DNA of 39,110 nt from Actinomycetota bacterium (GTDB lineage: Bacteria; Actinomycetota; Actinomycetes; Nanopelagicales; Nanopelagicaceae): NCBI GenBank assembly GCA_026393035.1, contig JAPLAY010000061.1:1-39110 (forward strand), given 5' to 3'. How positions within the stretch are numbered: the first letter of the stretch is position 1; each line of letters begins with the position of its first letter. Positions 1 to 11,213 of the stretch are shown here, in pieces. Below the pieces are notes generated by a model that was not told the origin of the DNA, did no database searches, and worked only from the letters and a program-made list of their open reading frames with translations. The translations under genes and the position numbers were made by a program.

Positions 1-2
1 AT

Positions 3-2681
3 GTTGAATCACTTTCGGCATACGCCCGACAATTCCTGGGCCAGATGGATAAACCCGATGTGGATTTCATCGAAGGACTCTCACCTGCAGTATCGATTGA
101 TCAAAAATCAACAAACCGAAATCCAAGATCTACAGTTGGAACTATTACTGAAGTTTATGATTATCTGCGTCTGCTATTTGCACGCGCAGGTCGACCACAT
201 TGTCCAAGCTGCGGAAAGCCGATTGCGAAGCAAACACCACAAAATATTGTTGATCAAATTCTGGCGATGCCAGTTGATACTAAATTCTTAGTTTTAGCGC
301 CAGTAGTTCGAGCTCGCAAAGGTGAATTTCTAGATCTTTTTAAGGATTTCACAACTCAGGGTTTCGCCAGAGTTCGCGTTGATGGCACGGTATATCCAAT
401 AGCGGAAGTGCCGAAACTCAAAAAGCAAGAGAAGCACACTATTGAAGTAGTCGTAGATCGATTAACTGTAAAAGCAGAATCGAAGACACGTCTAACAGAC
501 TCAATTGAAACAGCGCTCCGACTTGCAAGCGGTTTAGTTATTTTGGATTTTGTTGATATAAAAGTGGGAGCAGCGGATAAAGAACGCACCTACAGCGAAC
601 ATATGGCTTGTCACGATTGCGGACTCTCTTTTGAAGAGTTAGAACCACGCTCTTTCTCTTTCAACTCGCCATTTGGAGCCTGTCCAGAGTGCACAGGTAT
701 CGGTACAAAGTTAGAAGTTGATGCTGAACTAGTAATTCCTGACGACGATCTTTCAATTGATGACGGCGCGATTGCCCCTTGGGCTGGGGGACAATCTTCA
801 GAGTATTTTGCGAGGTTGATTGAGGGCTTAGCTGGGGAGCTTAAGTTTTCGTTATCAACGCCGTGGAAGAAGTTGTCGGCAAATGCTAAAGATGCAATTT
901 TGAATGGCTGGGATTACGAAGTCCATGTTAAATATAAAAATCGTTATGGTCGAGTACGCAACTACTCAACTGGTTTCGAAGGCGTTGTTTCATTCATCGA
1001 ACGCAGACATTCTGAAACTGATAGCGATTTCTCACGCGATAAATATGAAGCATATATGCGTGAAACACCTTGTCCGGTATGTAAGGGAACACGGTTAAAG
1101 CCTGAAGTTCTAGCGGTAACAATCGGTGATAAGAGCATCGCGGCAATATGTGAACTCTCTATCAAGGACTGTGCACAATTCTTAAATAAGATTTCTCTGA
1201 ACGCACGAGAGAAACAAATTGCCGAACGAGTCTTAAAGGAAGTTAATGCCCGTTTAGGTTTTCTACTCGATGTTGGCTTAGATTATTTATCTCTTGATCG
1301 CCCAGCAGCAACGCTTTCTGGTGGCGAGGCGCAACGTATCCGTCTCGCAACTCAAATTGGTTCAGGGCTAGTCGGCGTTCTATATGTATTAGACGAGCCA
1401 AGCATTGGTCTGCACCAACGCGATAACCGCAGGCTAATTGACACACTGACCAGACTTCGTGACCTTGGAAATACTTTGATTGTTGTCGAGCATGATGAAG
1501 ACACAATCAGAACGGCAGATTGGATTGTTGATATCGGTCCGGGTGCCGGAGAACATGGTGGACATGTTGTTTCATCGGGCGATTATCAGGCTTTGATTAC
1601 TGCTAAAGATTCAATCACCGGTGCTTATCTTTCTGGGCGTACCAAGATCGAAGTTCCTAAAGTTCGTCGCGAGCTGGATGCGAAGCGAAGTTTGACCGTT
1701 AAGGGTGCACGCGAGAATAACTTGCAGAATATTGATGTTTCATTCCCACTTGGCGCTTTTGTTGCAGTATCTGGCGTAAGTGGTTCTGGAAAATCAACTT
1801 TAGTTAATGATATTTTGTATTCAGTTCTCGCTAATAAATTGAATGGGGCTCGGATAGTTCCTGGTCGTCACAAGTCGATTTCGGGTTTAGAGCTACTGGA
1901 TAAAGTGGTTCACGTAGATCAATCGCCGATTGGCAGAACTCCAAGATCAAATCCAGCTACCTACACCGGAGTATTCGACAAAGTTCGCGCTCTCTTCGCC
2001 GAGACGACAGAAGCGAAAATCCGCGGTTATCTTCAAGGTCGATTCTCGTTCAATGTTAAAGGCGGACGCTGTGAAAACTGTGCTGGCGATGGAACAATCA
2101 CAATTGAAATGAACTTTCTGCCTGATGTTTATGTGCCGTGCGAAGTTTGTCATGGGGCTCGATATAACCGGGAAACTCTGGAAGTCCATTACAAGGGAAA
2201 AACTATCGCCGAAGTGTTGAACATGTCTATCGAAGAAGCGTTTGGGTTTTTTGAATCGGTTCCTGCGATCGCTCGCTATTTAAAAACCTTAAATGATGTT
2301 GGTCTTGGCTATGTGCGATTAGGTCAATCGGCTCCGACGCTCTCTGGTGGCGAGGCACAGCGAGTTAAGTTGGCTACCGAACTTCAACGCCGCTCAACTG
2401 GTCGAACAATTTACGTTCTGGATGAGCCAACAACTGGCTTGCATTTTGAGGATGTTAGAAAACTTTTGATTGTTTTAAATCGCTTGGTTGATACCGGAAA
2501 CACTGTAATTGTTATTGAACACAACTTAGATGTTATTAAATCTGCCGATTGGGTAATCGATTTAGGCCCCGAAGGTGGCTCTGGTGGCGGAGTAGTTGTG
2601 GCCGAAGGAACTCCAGAAGAGGTAGCTAAGAACAAGGCCAGTTATACCGGAACATTTTTGGCTACCTCTCTTAAGGGATAG
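3..2681 (+). CDS. uvrA: UvrA, excinuclease ABC subunit A (5' end off-window)
   Basis: DNA damage-recognition ATPase of nucleotide excision repair; it works as a dimer that loads UvrB on lesions. The frame is open from base 3 and the first codons already read as UvrA ([20 protein letters not shown]). About 60 N-terminal residues, including the first Walker A, therefore lie upstream of the window, and the ATG at 45 is internal. Visible features are the CPSC zinc-binding pair near nt 210, the CHDC/CPEC region near 610-700, ABC signature [12 protein letters not shown] near 1315, second Walker [10 protein letters not shown] near 1775, the zinc module CENC...CEVC near 2070-2155 and the second signature [12 protein letters not shown] near 2340. 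Three bases separate it from uvrC. Family certain; complete apart from the cut 5' end. Confidence 0.97.
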   Translation, partial: VESLSAYARQFLGQMDKPDVDFIEGLSPAVSIDQKSTNRNPRSTVGTITEVYDYLRLLFARAGRPHCPSCGKPIAKQTPQNIVDQILAMPVDTKFLVLAPVVRARKGEFLDLFKDFTTQGFARVRVDGTVYPIAEVPKLKKQEKHTIEVVVDRLTVKAESKTRLTDSIETALRLASGLVILDFVDIKVGAADKERTYSEHMACHDCGLSFEELEPRSFSFNSPFGACPECTGIGTKLEVDAELVIPDDDLSIDDGAIAPWAGGQSSEYFARLIEGLAGELKFSLSTPWKKLSANAKDAILNGWDYEVHVKYKNRYGRVRNYSTGFEGVVSFIERRHSETDSDFSRDKYEAYMRETPCPVCKGTRLKPEVLAVTIGDKSIAAICELSIKDCAQFLNKISLNAREKQIAERVLKEVNARLGFLLDVGLDYLSLDRPAATLSGGEAQRIRLATQIGSGLVGVLYVLDEPSIGLHQRDNRRLIDTLTRLRDLGNTLIVVEHDEDTIRTADWIVDIGPGAGEHGGHVVSSGDYQALITAKDSITGAYLSGRTKIEVPKVRRELDAKRSLTVKGARENNLQNIDVSFPLGAFVAVSGVSGSGKSTLVNDILYSVLANKLNGARIVPGRHKSISGLELLDKVVHVDQSPIGRTPRSNPATYTGVFDKVRALFAETTEAKIRGYLQGRFSFNVKGGRCENCAGDGTITIEMNFLPDVYVPCEVCHGARYNRETLEVHYKGKTIAEVLNMSIEEAFGFFESVPAIARYLKTLNDVGLGYVRLGQSAPTLSGGEAQRVKLATELQRRSTGRTIYVLDEPTTGLHFEDVRKLLIVLNRLVDTGNTVIVIEHNLDVIKSADWVIDLGPEGGSGGGVVVAEGTPEEVAKNKASYTGTFLATSLKG

Positions 2682-2684
2682 CAA

Positions 2685-4595
2685 ATGACAGATCCCGCGA
2701 GCTATCGTCCCGATTCAATACCTACTGAACCTGGCGTTTATCGTTTCTTTAACGATAAGGGAACCGTGATTTATGTTGGTAAAGCTAAAAATTTAAAGAA
2801 TCGACTCAACTCATATTTTCAGAAGAATCTTCTTGAGAAGACTTACCGCATGGTTAATGAAGCGGTGCGCGTCGATTGGACGATTGTTAATACTGAAATC
2901 GAAGCGCTGCAACTTGAATTCACTTGGATTAAGACCGAAAATCCCAAATACAATATTCAATTCAAGGACGATAAGTCATATCCCTATCTAGCCGTAAGTC
3001 TCACCGATGAATTTCCTCGGCTATTTATATCGCGCGCAAAGAAGCGGCCAGGTGTTAAATATTTTGGACCATATGCTCATGCCTGGGCGTTGCGAAGCAG
3101 TTTCGATGTAATCCAAAAACTTTATCCAATTCGAAGTTGTACCGATTCTAATTTTTCACGAGCGGTGAAGAGCAAACGCCAATGCCTACTTGGAGATATT
3201 GGAAAATGCAGTGCGCCTTGCGTCTCATGGGTTTCGAAAGAGGAGCACTTAGAAATTGCGAAAAAGTTGGTCAAATTTGTAGACACGAGTTCGGGGGATA
3301 TTGCAGCTACCTTGACGAGAGAGATGTCCGAAGCTTCGGATCGTGAAGAGTTTGAACAAGCGGCACGAATTCGAGATCAGATATCTGCTATTGAAAGATC
3401 GGCTGAAACGTCGGGAACATTTCTAAGTGATGGCTTCTCTGCGGACTTGTTAGCTACGCACTCGGAAATTACGCATGCCAGCGTGACGATGTTCTCGGTT
3501 AGACACGGTCGGGTTGTCGGATCACGATCATGGATTTTGGATCGCTCGGATGTTCTTGAAGCTGAGAATGTAATTGAGGCAATGATTTCAAAGATCTATT
3601 CCGAACTAGATGCGCCAACTGAAATATTGGTGGACGAACTTCCTGAAAACCTGGAAACAATTCAAGATTGGCTTACGGATAAATCAGGGCACAAAGTTAC
3701 AATCAACAAGCCACTTCGCGGCGATAAGCATGAAGTTATTAATACCGTTAAACGCAATGCGCATCAGGCCTTAATTCAATACCTAAGCAAGCGTTCAAAC
3801 GATGCCGCAGTTTCTGGAAGGGCCTTAGAAGAGATCGCTAATCTCTTAGATCTTCCCGAACTTCCACTGCGTATCGAATGTTTTGATATTTCAAATATTC
3901 AAGGCAAACATATGGTCGCCTCGATGGTTGTATTCGAAGATGGTCAAATTAAGAAGAGCGACTACCGAAGATTTGCAATCGATGATGATGCTGGATTCGA
4001 TGACACTCGAGCTATGCACCATGTTCTGACCAGGCGTTTGAAGCGTTATTTATCCGAGCGTGAAATTGATAATTCGGAGATTGCTGTATCTGGGGGAGTA
4101 AGACCAAAATTCGCTTATCCTCCGCAGTTAATTGTCGTAGATGGCGGAAAGCCACAAGTTGCAGCTGCAGCAAAAGCCTTAGCTGACTTGGGAATCTCCG
4201 ACATATTTATTTGCGGACTTGCAAAGCGTTTAGAAGAAGTCTGGCTGGCAGACAGCAAGGAACCAATTATTTTTCCAAGACATAGCGAGGGTCTTTACTT
4301 ATTGCAACGAATACGCGATGAGGCTCATCGCTTTGCCATTACATTCCATAGGAGCAAACGTTCGAAAGTTATGCTTGAATCACTTTTAGATGGCATCCCA
4401 AAGTTGGGCGAATCTAGAAGAACAGCCCTTTTGGATCACTTCGGTTCCGTCACTGCTATCCGCAAAGCTAGTGTGTTAGAGCTTGCAGCAATTCCGGGTA
4501 TCGGTACTGGAATTGCAGAGTCGATATTTAGCCATCTAAATTCTGAAAGAGATGAAATTCGAAGCATAAATATGGAAACTGGCGAGATTACTTGA
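2685..4595 (+). CDS. uvrC: UvrC, excinuclease ABC subunit C
   Basis: Dual-incision nuclease of nucleotide excision repair; it cuts both sides of a lesion marked by UvrA/UvrB. At 636 residues it is normal length. The N-terminal GIY-YIG nuclease starts at about residue 17 (GVYRF...VIYVGKAKNLKNRLNSYF, conserved Tyr, Arg and Lys present). A UvrB-binding UVR helix pair lies near residues 205-240 (REEFEQAARIRDQISAIE). The RNase H-like second nuclease is marked by ECFDISNIQG and by VVDGGKPQVAAA, and helix-hairpin-helix motifs end the protein (LLDHFGSVTAIRKAS, AAIPGIGTGIAESI). The ATG follows the uvrA stop by three bases, suggesting co-transcription. uvrB is not in the window. Confidence 0.97.
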   Translation: MTDPASYRPDSIPTEPGVYRFFNDKGTVIYVGKAKNLKNRLNSYFQKNLLEKTYRMVNEAVRVDWTIVNTEIEALQLEFTWIKTENPKYNIQFKDDKSYPYLAVSLTDEFPRLFISRAKKRPGVKYFGPYAHAWALRSSFDVIQKLYPIRSCTDSNFSRAVKSKRQCLLGDIGKCSAPCVSWVSKEEHLEIAKKLVKFVDTSSGDIAATLTREMSEASDREEFEQAARIRDQISAIERSAETSGTFLSDGFSADLLATHSEITHASVTMFSVRHGRVVGSRSWILDRSDVLEAENVIEAMISKIYSELDAPTEILVDELPENLETIQDWLTDKSGHKVTINKPLRGDKHEVINTVKRNAHQALIQYLSKRSNDAAVSGRALEEIANLLDLPELPLRIECFDISNIQGKHMVASMVVFEDGQIKKSDYRRFAIDDDAGFDDTRAMHHVLTRRLKRYLSEREIDNSEIAVSGGVRPKFAYPPQLIVVDGGKPQVAAAAKALADLGISDIFICGLAKRLEEVWLADSKEPIIFPRHSEGLYLLQRIRDEAHRFAITFHRSKRSKVMLESLLDGIPKLGESRRTALLDHFGSVTAIRKASVLELAAIPGIGTGIAESIFSHLNSERDEIRSINMETGEIT

Positions 4596-4607
4596 GAGGA
4601 TTGAACC

Positions 4608-5483
4608 ATGGGTTCTAATGAAGTTTTAGTAATCACTGGAATGAGTGGCGCTGGAAAATCTACTGTCTCCCATGCTTTAGAAGATTTAGGTTGGTATGTA
4701 GTTGATAACTTGCCACCTTCAATGATTGCCTCGCTCTGTGCAATGGCAGCTAAAACCCCATCAGCAATTGCCGTCGTTATTGATGTTCGTGGTGGCCAAT
4801 TTTTCGACGATTTAACTAAATCACTCTCTGATTTAAGCGAGTTAAATATTGCACGCAGAATTCTCTTCGTTGATGCTTCAGATGAATCCTTGGTGCGCCG
4901 CTTCGAAGCAACGAGACGCCCACATCCATTGCAAGGTACAGATCGAATCTTGGATGGAATAACTAAGGAACGTACCCGCCTACAAGAAGTTCGATCAGCC
5001 GCAGATTTTGTAATCGATTCCTCTTCGCTAAATATCCACCAGCTAGAAGCAAAAATTGGCGAGATTTTTAGTAAGGAATCGGATTCAGATTTGCGAGTAA
5101 ACATACTTTCTTTTGGATACAAATACGGCATACCGGTCGATGCCGACTTGGTTATGGATTGCAGATTTATCGCCAACCCACATTGGATTCCAGAGCTACG
5201 ACCATTAACCGGTCTAGATAAAGCCGTCTCCGATAATGTTTTGGCAAGTTCCAATGTTCAAGAATTTTTAACGAAATATCAATCGCTCTTTGAAACGATG
5301 GCAGTTGGTTTCATGCAGGAGGGTCGTAAATATCTAACTCTTGCAGTTGGTTGCACTGGCGGTAAGCACCGGAGTGTTGCGATCTCAGAGGAATTAGCAA
5401 AGCGATTCGCAAAATCTAGTGGCATAACCGCTAGCAAGATATCTGCGCAAGCAGTGCACCGTGATTTGGGTCGCGAAGTTTAA
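4608..5483 (+). CDS. rapZ: RapZ/YvcJ-family nucleotide-binding protein
   Basis: P-loop protein of the RapZ (YvcJ) family, 291 residues. In E. coli RapZ is an RNA-binding adaptor that steers small RNAs controlling amino-sugar synthesis to RNase E. In Gram-positives the role is less clear, and target RNAs cannot be read from this sequence. The Walker A is GMSGAGKST at residues 11-19, and the conserved C-terminal block reads VGCTGGKHRSVAISEELAKR. It is preceded by the Shine-Dalgarno-like GAGAGGA and followed by yvcK with a one-base TAATG overlap. The order uvrC-rapZ-yvcK-whiA is a long-conserved Actinobacteria/Firmicutes cluster, which supports the call. Confidence 0.94.
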   Translation: MGSNEVLVITGMSGAGKSTVSHALEDLGWYVVDNLPPSMIASLCAMAAKTPSAIAVVIDVRGGQFFDDLTKSLSDLSELNIARRILFVDASDESLVRRFEATRRPHPLQGTDRILDGITKERTRLQEVRSAADFVIDSSSLNIHQLEAKIGEIFSKESDSDLRVNILSFGYKYGIPVDADLVMDCRFIANPHWIPELRPLTGLDKAVSDNVLASSNVQEFLTKYQSLFETMAVGFMQEGRKYLTLAVGCTGGKHRSVAISEELAKRFAKSSGITASKISAQAVHRDLGREV

Positions 5484-6433
5484 TGAGCAATTCGAAAGAA
5501 AAAGTCGTTGCATTTGGTGGCGGCCACGGTCTTGCGGCAACTCTTACAGCGCTACGAGATGTGACACCAAATATCACGGCAGTTGTAACTGTCGCCGATA
5601 ACGGTGGATCAAGCGGACGAATCCGCGATGAATTTAATTTTTTGCCGCCGGGTGATTTACGGATGGCACTGGCGGCGCTCTGCGGTTCCGATGCTTGGGG
5701 ACAAAGTTGGTCAGAAATTATTCAACATCGATTTACCAGTGATGGCGATTTAGCTGGACATGCACTCGGAAACTTACTGCTGGCAGCGTTATGGGATAGC
5801 TCTGATGATTTAGTTGCGGGTATCGATCGTGTTGGTGAACTGTTGAAAATTGTTGGAAGAGTTCTACCAATGTCGCTAGAACCCTTAGATATCGAAGGTG
5901 TTTTTGAATCTAACTCCGGTGAAGTTCGAGTTCGAGGTCAGATTGAAGTAGCAACCGCTAAAGGTAAATTGAAGACGCTAAAATTGCTTCCGGATAAACC
6001 AGCTGTTGCGCCGCAAGTTTTGACTGCAATCGAAGAGGCAGATTGGTTAACTTTCGGTCCAGGATCATGGTTCTCAAGTGTTATGCCACATTTTCTTCTT
6101 GATGAGATGGCTTCGGCAATAGCCAAGAGTAAGGCGAAGAAAATTATGATCTTAAACCTGCAAGAAGTTGAAGGTGCCGATGAATTTGCGGGGAATACTC
6201 CAGAGGAACACCTGAGATTGGTAATTTCACATTTACCGAGCTTTAAATTGGATATTGCAGTAGCCGATCCAACAACCATTGATTCCACAAGTGGTCTCTC
6301 TAACATGGTCGAGAATCTTGGCGGAGAACTCATTGTGGTTGATGTGGCTAGAGATCAGGACCGAAATCATCATGATTCAAGAAAAATGAGTTCACTTTTC
6401 ACGCACATTTTTGCCTCAACCCTGCTTAAATAG
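5483..6433 (+). CDS. yvcK: YvcK/CofD-like gluconeogenesis factor
   Basis: Member of the YvcK (UPF0052/CofD-like) family, 316 residues. Homologues bind UDP-sugars and are needed for growth on gluconeogenic carbon sources and for normal cell wall/shape in Bacillus and mycobacteria. The N-terminal nucleotide-binding motif [14 protein letters not shown] and the conserved [12 protein letters not shown] are both present, as is the [12 protein letters not shown] segment. The start codon shares its A with the rapZ stop (TAATG), so the two are probably translationally coupled. The gene sits directly before whiA and the gap-pgk-tpi glycolytic block, consistent with a central-carbon/cell-envelope role. 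It is not a CofD: there are no F420 genes nearby. Confidence 0.93.
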   Translation: MSNSKEKVVAFGGGHGLAATLTALRDVTPNITAVVTVADNGGSSGRIRDEFNFLPPGDLRMALAALCGSDAWGQSWSEIIQHRFTSDGDLAGHALGNLLLAALWDSSDDLVAGIDRVGELLKIVGRVLPMSLEPLDIEGVFESNSGEVRVRGQIEVATAKGKLKTLKLLPDKPAVAPQVLTAIEEADWLTFGPGSWFSSVMPHFLLDEMASAIAKSKAKKIMILNLQEVEGADEFAGNTPEEHLRLVISHLPSFKLDIAVADPTTIDSTSGLSNMVENLGGELIVVDVARDQDRNHHDSRKMSSLFTHIFASTLLK

Positions 6434-6438
6434 CGCCC

Positions 6439-7419
6439 ATGGCAATGACATCCGCGGTGAAAGATGAATTGAGCCGACTCTCTATATCGAAGCCGTGTTG
6501 TCGTAAGGCCGAAGTATCCGCAGTTCTTAGATTTGCTGGTGGATTACATATAACAGCGGGAAAAATTGCGATTGAAGTTGAATTAGATACCGCGCAAGGT
6601 GCTCGCAGATTGCGTAAAGATATCGCTGAAATTTTTGGTCATGAAAGTGAACTCGCAGTCCTGTCACCAAGTGGACTACGCAAGGGAAGTAGATATGTAG
6701 TTCGAGTTACATCTGATGGCGACGCGCTAGCAAGACAGACTGGATTGATTGATGCAAATAATCGACCGATTCGCGGATTGCCGCCACAAGTTGTTTCTGC
6801 CGGTATCTGTGATGCCGAAGCTGCCTGGCGCGGCGCATTTCTTGCACATGGTTCACTTACCGAACCTGGAAGATCCTCGGCGCTAGAAATTACCTGTCCC
6901 GGACCTGAAGCTGCGCTGGCCTTAGTTGGAGCAGCGAGAAGGCTTGGTATTACTGCGAAGGCACGTGAAGTTAGAAGTGTGGATCGAGTAGTACTTCGCG
7001 ATGGCGATGCGATTGGTGCACTGCTTACAAGGTTAGGTGCACATGAAAGTGTTCTCGCATGGGAAGAGCGTCGAATGCGCCGCGAAGTTCGGGCAACAGC
7101 AAACCGACTAGCTAATTTTGATGATGCAAACCTGCGTCGTTCTGCGCGAGCAGCGGTTGCCGCTTCAGCGCGCGTCGCTAGAGCAATGGAGATCCTCGGT
7201 GCAGAAATCCCAGATCACCTTAAGCAAGCAGGGGAGTTGCGAATAAATCACGGTCAAGCAAGCCTTGAAGAACTCGGTTCACTCGCATCTCCACCTATGA
7301 CTAAGGATGCAATCGCTGGCCGTATTCGCAGATTACTTGCGATGGCAGATAAGCGCGCTCATGATTTAGGGATTCCAGATACCGAAGCGGGCTTAAGTCC
7401 CGATTTATTGGCTGAGTAA
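6439..7419 (+). CDS. whiA: WhiA, sporulation/division regulator
   Basis: DNA-binding protein of the WhiA family, 326 residues. It combines a degenerate LAGLIDADG homing-endonuclease fold (N-terminal two thirds) with a C-terminal helix-turn-helix. In Streptomyces it works with WhiB to switch on sporulation septation; in non-sporulating bacteria it affects division and chromosome segregation. Recognisable segments are the N-terminal [18 protein letters not shown] near residue 20, [17 protein letters not shown] near residue 120 and the C-terminal [23 protein letters not shown] region. Start: ATG five bases after the yvcK stop; a second in-frame ATG lies two codons on. It is the last gene of the uvrA-whiA run, followed by a 96-base gap. 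Confidence 0.95.
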   Translation: MAMTSAVKDELSRLSISKPCCRKAEVSAVLRFAGGLHITAGKIAIEVELDTAQGARRLRKDIAEIFGHESELAVLSPSGLRKGSRYVVRVTSDGDALARQTGLIDANNRPIRGLPPQVVSAGICDAEAAWRGAFLAHGSLTEPGRSSALEITCPGPEAALALVGAARRLGITAKAREVRSVDRVVLRDGDAIGALLTRLGAHESVLAWEERRMRREVRATANRLANFDDANLRRSARAAVAASARVARAMEILGAEIPDHLKQAGELRINHGQASLEELGSLASPPMTKDAIAGRIRRLLAMADKRAHDLGIPDTEAGLSPDLLAE

Positions 7420-7446
7420 GCGGGATTATCACTTAATTCTGGCTGA

Positions 7447-7452
7447 TAGGAT
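7447..7452 (+). promoter_or_regulatory. Candidate -10 element in the whiA-gap gap
   Basis: The 96 bases between whiA and gap contain TAGGAT, a fair actinobacterial -10 (TAnnnT), about 64 bases before the gap ATG. No good -35 sits 16-18 bases upstream. A purine-rich GAGGCAGG at 7501-7508 is the likely ribosome site for gap. I see no terminator hairpin, so read-through from whiA is also possible. Confidence 0.3.
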
Positions 7453-7515
7453 TTAGACCTCTACAGCGTTGTGGTTTATAAATTTTCGCTTTTCCAATCT
7501 GAGGCAGGCAAATAA

Positions 7516-8516
<1,001 letters not shown>

Positions 8517-8517
<1 letters not shown>

Positions 8518-9686
8518 TGAATATCAAAACCCTCGACTCGATAGATGTTCGTGGGAAGCGAGTTCTACTTCGCTGTGATTTAAATGTGCCGTTGAAAGAT
8601 GGCGTGATCACAGATGATGGTCGAATTAAGGCTTCACTACCAACTATTAAGTATTTGCTCGCACAAGGTGCATCGGTTGTCATAACTGCGCACCTTGGTC
8701 GACCAAAAGGGGAGCGTAAAGCTGAACTTTCACTTGCGCCAATTGCGAAGCGACTTTCGGAATTGCTTGAAACAGAAGTTAAGTTTTCACCCGAAATTGT
8801 GGGGGCAAAGCTAAGTGGTACTGGGGTTACCTTGCTTGAAAACATTCGTTATGAAGCGGCTGAAACTTCTAAGGATGAAAGTGAACGCGCGGTTTTAGCT
8901 AATGAACTTGCCAGTTATGCCGATTTCTTTATCAGTGATGGTTTTGGGGCGGTACACCGCAAGCACGCTTCGGTTTACGATGTTGCAAAATTATTGCCAC
9001 ATGCCGCTGGATATTTAGTTGCTGCTGAAGTTGAAGTTTTAAAGAAACTTACACAATCTCCAGAGCGCCCATATGGCGTTGCTTTAGGTGGTTCAAAAGT
9101 TTCGGACAAGATTGGTGTTATTTCGAATCTACTTACAAAGGTAGACACAATTGCAATCGGTGGTGGGATGCTCTTCACATTCTTGGCAGCTAAAGGTTTG
9201 GAGATTGGGAAATCTTTAGTTGAGACTGATTTGATTCCAACTGTTATTGAACTTATGGAACGTGCAGAGATGCGTGGAGTTAAATTCCTACTTCCAAGCG
9301 ACATTGTGGTTGCTCCAGAATTTAACGCTGATGCCGAGCCAGCCGTTGTTTCGGCTGATGCAATTCCAGCTGATCAAATGGGGCTTGATATTGGTCCGGA
9401 GAGTGCGAAAGCTTTCGCGGCTGCGATAAGCGAATGTAAAACTGTTTTCTGGAATGGACCGATGGGAGTCTTTGAATTTCCTAATTTTGCAAATGGCACG
9501 AAGGTATTAGCGCAAGCGCTTACCAAAGTAAGTGGAATTAGCGTTGTGGGAGGCGGAGATTCTGCAGCCGCAGTTCGTAAACTAGGTTTTGCTGATTCGG
9601 ACTTCGGGTATATCTCCACCGGTGGTGGAGCTTCGCTGGAATATCTTGAAGGCAAAGAATTGCCTGGTCTAGTTGTTCTACAGTAA
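8517..9686 (+). CDS. pgk: Phosphoglycerate kinase
   Basis: Transfers the acyl-phosphate of 1,3-bisphosphoglycerate to ADP, the first ATP-yielding step of glycolysis; cytosolic. At 389 residues it is normal length. The N-terminal substrate domain shows [16 protein letters not shown] and AHLGRPKG; the hinge/nucleotide domain shows [23 protein letters not shown] and the C-terminal [15 protein letters not shown] plus [13 protein letters not shown]. All catalytic-site motifs are present. The ATG overlaps the gap stop by one base, and tpiA follows after 27 bases with its own ribosome site. Confidence 0.98.
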
Positions 9687-9713
9687 TTTTCGCCCTACAA
9701 ATCTGGAGGAATA

Positions 9714-10493
9714 ATGCGTAAGCCGTTAATCGCAGGGAACTGGAAGATGAACCTCAATCACCTTGAGGCAATCGCCGTTACGCAGAAACTCTCTTACTCA
9801 TTAGATGACAAGGATTATGACGCAGTTGATGTTGTAGTACTTCCACCGTTTACTGATATTAGATCAGTTCAAACGCTGATTGACGGAGATCGACTACGCC
9901 TATCATATGGCGCACAAGATTTATCACCAGATGTAAGTGGCGCTTTTACTGGCGATATCAGTGGTTCGATGTTGAGCAAACTGGGATGTTCTTACGTAGC
10001 GGTTGGTCACTCCGAACGTCGCGCTATTCACAAGGAAGATGATGCAACGATTAATCGTAAGATTAAAGCTGCACTAACAAATGAAATTACGCCAATTTTC
10101 TGCATTGGTGAAGAGCTTGATATACGTGAAGCAGGCAATCATGTTGCTCATGTATTGAACCAACTTCGCAACGGCTTGAAGGGTTTTCACAAACCAGATT
10201 TGAAGAAGATCGTCTTCGCCTACGAACCAGTTTGGGCAATCGGAACTGGCAAGACTGCGAGCGCTGCGGATGCTGAAGAAGTATGTGCAGCAATCAGAAG
10301 CGAACTTGTGAAATTCGGTTCTGATGAAATTGCAGAAGGTGCGCGCATTCTCTATGGTGGTTCGGTCAAGTCGGCCAATATCGTCGAAATTATGCAACAG
10401 CCAAATATCGATGGTGTTTTAGTCGGGGGCGCAAGCCTAGATCCTGAGGAATTCGCTCGAATCGCCAAGTTTCACCGGGCGGTAACGGCGTAA
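9714..10493 (+). CDS. tpiA: Triosephosphate isomerase
   Basis: Interconverts dihydroxyacetone phosphate and glyceraldehyde-3-phosphate; a TIM barrel of 259 residues. Signature pieces are the N-terminal GNWKMN (catalytic Lys), VGHSERR (catalytic His), [13 protein letters not shown] (catalytic Glu and flexible loop 6) and YGGSVKSAN (phosphate-binding loop). A strong ribosome site, GGAGGAAT, lies just before the ATG. It follows pgk in the conserved gap-pgk-tpi order. A hairpin with a T run begins six bases after its stop, so the glycolytic transcript probably ends partly here before secG. Confidence 0.98.
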   Translation: MRKPLIAGNWKMNLNHLEAIAVTQKLSYSLDDKDYDAVDVVVLPPFTDIRSVQTLIDGDRLRLSYGAQDLSPDVSGAFTGDISGSMLSKLGCSYVAVGHSERRAIHKEDDATINRKIKAALTNEITPIFCIGEELDIREAGNHVAHVLNQLRNGLKGFHKPDLKKIVFAYEPVWAIGTGKTASAADAEEVCAAIRSELVKFGSDEIAEGARILYGGSVKSANIVEIMQQPNIDGVLVGGASLDPEEFARIAKFHRAVTA

Positions 10494-10498
10494 TTCCA

Positions 10499-10534
10499 CA
10501 CTGGCTGGCAGGTATCCTTACCCCAGTGCTTTTT
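10499..10534 (+). terminator. Hairpin plus T run after tpiA
   Basis: CACTGG (10499-10504) pairs perfectly with CCAGTG (10523-10528), and TTTTT follows at 10530-10534. A second small hairpin, GGTA-TCCT-TACC, fits inside the loop. The outer stem is short (6 bp) with an 18-base loop, so this looks like a partial, intrinsic-type terminator between the glycolysis genes and secG. Confidence 0.5.
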
Positions 10535-10553
10535 AGTTCGCAAGCGGCAGACG

Positions 10554-10559
10554 TATAAG
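10554..10559 (+). promoter_or_regulatory. Candidate -10 element for secG
   Basis: TATAAG lies 23 bases before the secG GTG and just after the hairpin at 10499-10534. It would put a transcript start about six bases before the AAGGAG ribosome site. No convincing -35 is visible at 16-18 bases upstream. Confidence 0.3.
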
Positions 10560-10582
10560 CAGATTTATAAAAGGAGAAATTC

Positions 10583-10813
10583 GTGGTTCTAACTCTTTCA
10601 ATTCTTTTAGTTGTAACCAGTGTTCTTATGGTTCTACTCGTACTTCTCCACAAAGGTAAAGGCAGTGGGCTATCAGATCTATTTGGTGGCGGAATTTCAT
10701 CTAGCTACGGCGGATCTTCGGTTGTAGAAAGAAACTTGGACCGCATCACAATCGTTGTTGGCGGACTTTGGTTTGCTGGCGTAATTGCTTTGAGTTTAGT
10801 TCTTAAAAAATAA
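10583..10813 (+). CDS. secG: SecG, preprotein translocase subunit
   Basis: Small accessory subunit of the SecYEG protein-export channel in the cytoplasmic membrane, 76 residues. Two hydrophobic segments (about residues 2-22 and 53-73) flank a glycine/serine-rich loop with the family motif GKGSGLSDLFGGG. The start is GTG at 10583, placed six bases after a clear AAGGAG ribosome site. Its position after tpiA is the usual actinobacterial one. The second segment runs to a Lys-Lys C-terminus, as in other SecG proteins. Confidence 0.95.
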   Translation: MVLTLSILLVVTSVLMVLLVLLHKGKGSGLSDLFGGGISSSYGGSSVVERNLDRITIVVGGLWFAGVIALSLVLKK

Positions 10814-10849
10814 TTTTCTAAATGTTTAATCTAGTAAGAGGAGATAAAA

Positions 10850-11185
10850 ATGGGTAGCGCAATTCGTGGAAGTCGCGTCGGCGCAGGTCCTATGGGCGAA
10901 GCAGAGCGTGGCGATGCCATTGCTCGTTTTCGAGTCTCTTATTGGTGTGCAAAGGGTCATGAAACTAGACCATCATTTGCTGAAGATGAAACAGTTCAAA
11001 TTCCAGAGATTTGGGATTGCCCACGTTGCGGTTATCCAGCAGGTCTAAATAAAGATAAACCACCTATGCCAATAAAGAATGAACCATACAAAACTCACTT
11101 GGCTTATGTAAAAGAGCGTCGTACCGAAGCAGAATCTAAGAAGATTCTAGAAGATGCACTCTCTAGACTTCGCGGCGAAGATTAA
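10850..11185 (+). CDS. rbpA: RbpA, RNA polymerase-binding protein
   Basis: Actinobacteria-specific transcription factor, 111 residues, that binds RNA polymerase and group I/II sigma factors and stabilises the open promoter complex. Family features in order: the basic N-terminal tail IRGSRVGAGPMGEAERGD, a zinc-type core with YWCAKGHE and WDCPRCGYPAG (Cys pairs visible), a basic linker (KDKPPMP...KTHLAYVKERRTE) and the sigma-interacting C-terminal helix (LEDALSRLRGE). A ribosome site GAGGAG precedes the ATG by seven bases. It is transcribed toward pgi, whose stop lies two bases away on the other strand. A strong marker for the phylum. Confidence 0.96.
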   Translation: MGSAIRGSRVGAGPMGEAERGDAIARFRVSYWCAKGHETRPSFAEDETVQIPEIWDCPRCGYPAGLNKDKPPMPIKNEPYKTHLAYVKERRTEAESKKILEDALSRLRGED

Positions 11186-11213
11186 TTTTAAAGGTTTTTA
11201 ACTAACTTTAAAA
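11186..11213. terminator. AT-rich inverted repeat between convergent rbpA and pgi
   Basis: TTTTAAAG (11186-11193) and CTTTAAAA (11206-11213) are perfect inverted repeats around a 12-base loop. They span the junction where rbpA (plus) and pgi (minus) meet, and each side carries T residues. The stem is A/T-only except one G-C pair, so it would be a weak bidirectional terminator at best. Confidence 0.35.

Noticed and set aside
1-291. Frame beginning with ATG at base 1
   Set aside because: The uvrA frame (from base 3) reads as conserved UvrA across the same bases; the other frame is a shadow.
4436-5254. Long open frame on the minus strand opposite rapZ (and the end of uvrC)
   Set aside because: It lies wholly opposite convincing genes, has serine/leucine-rich low-information content, no ribosome site and no recognisable domain; it is a shadow of codon bias.
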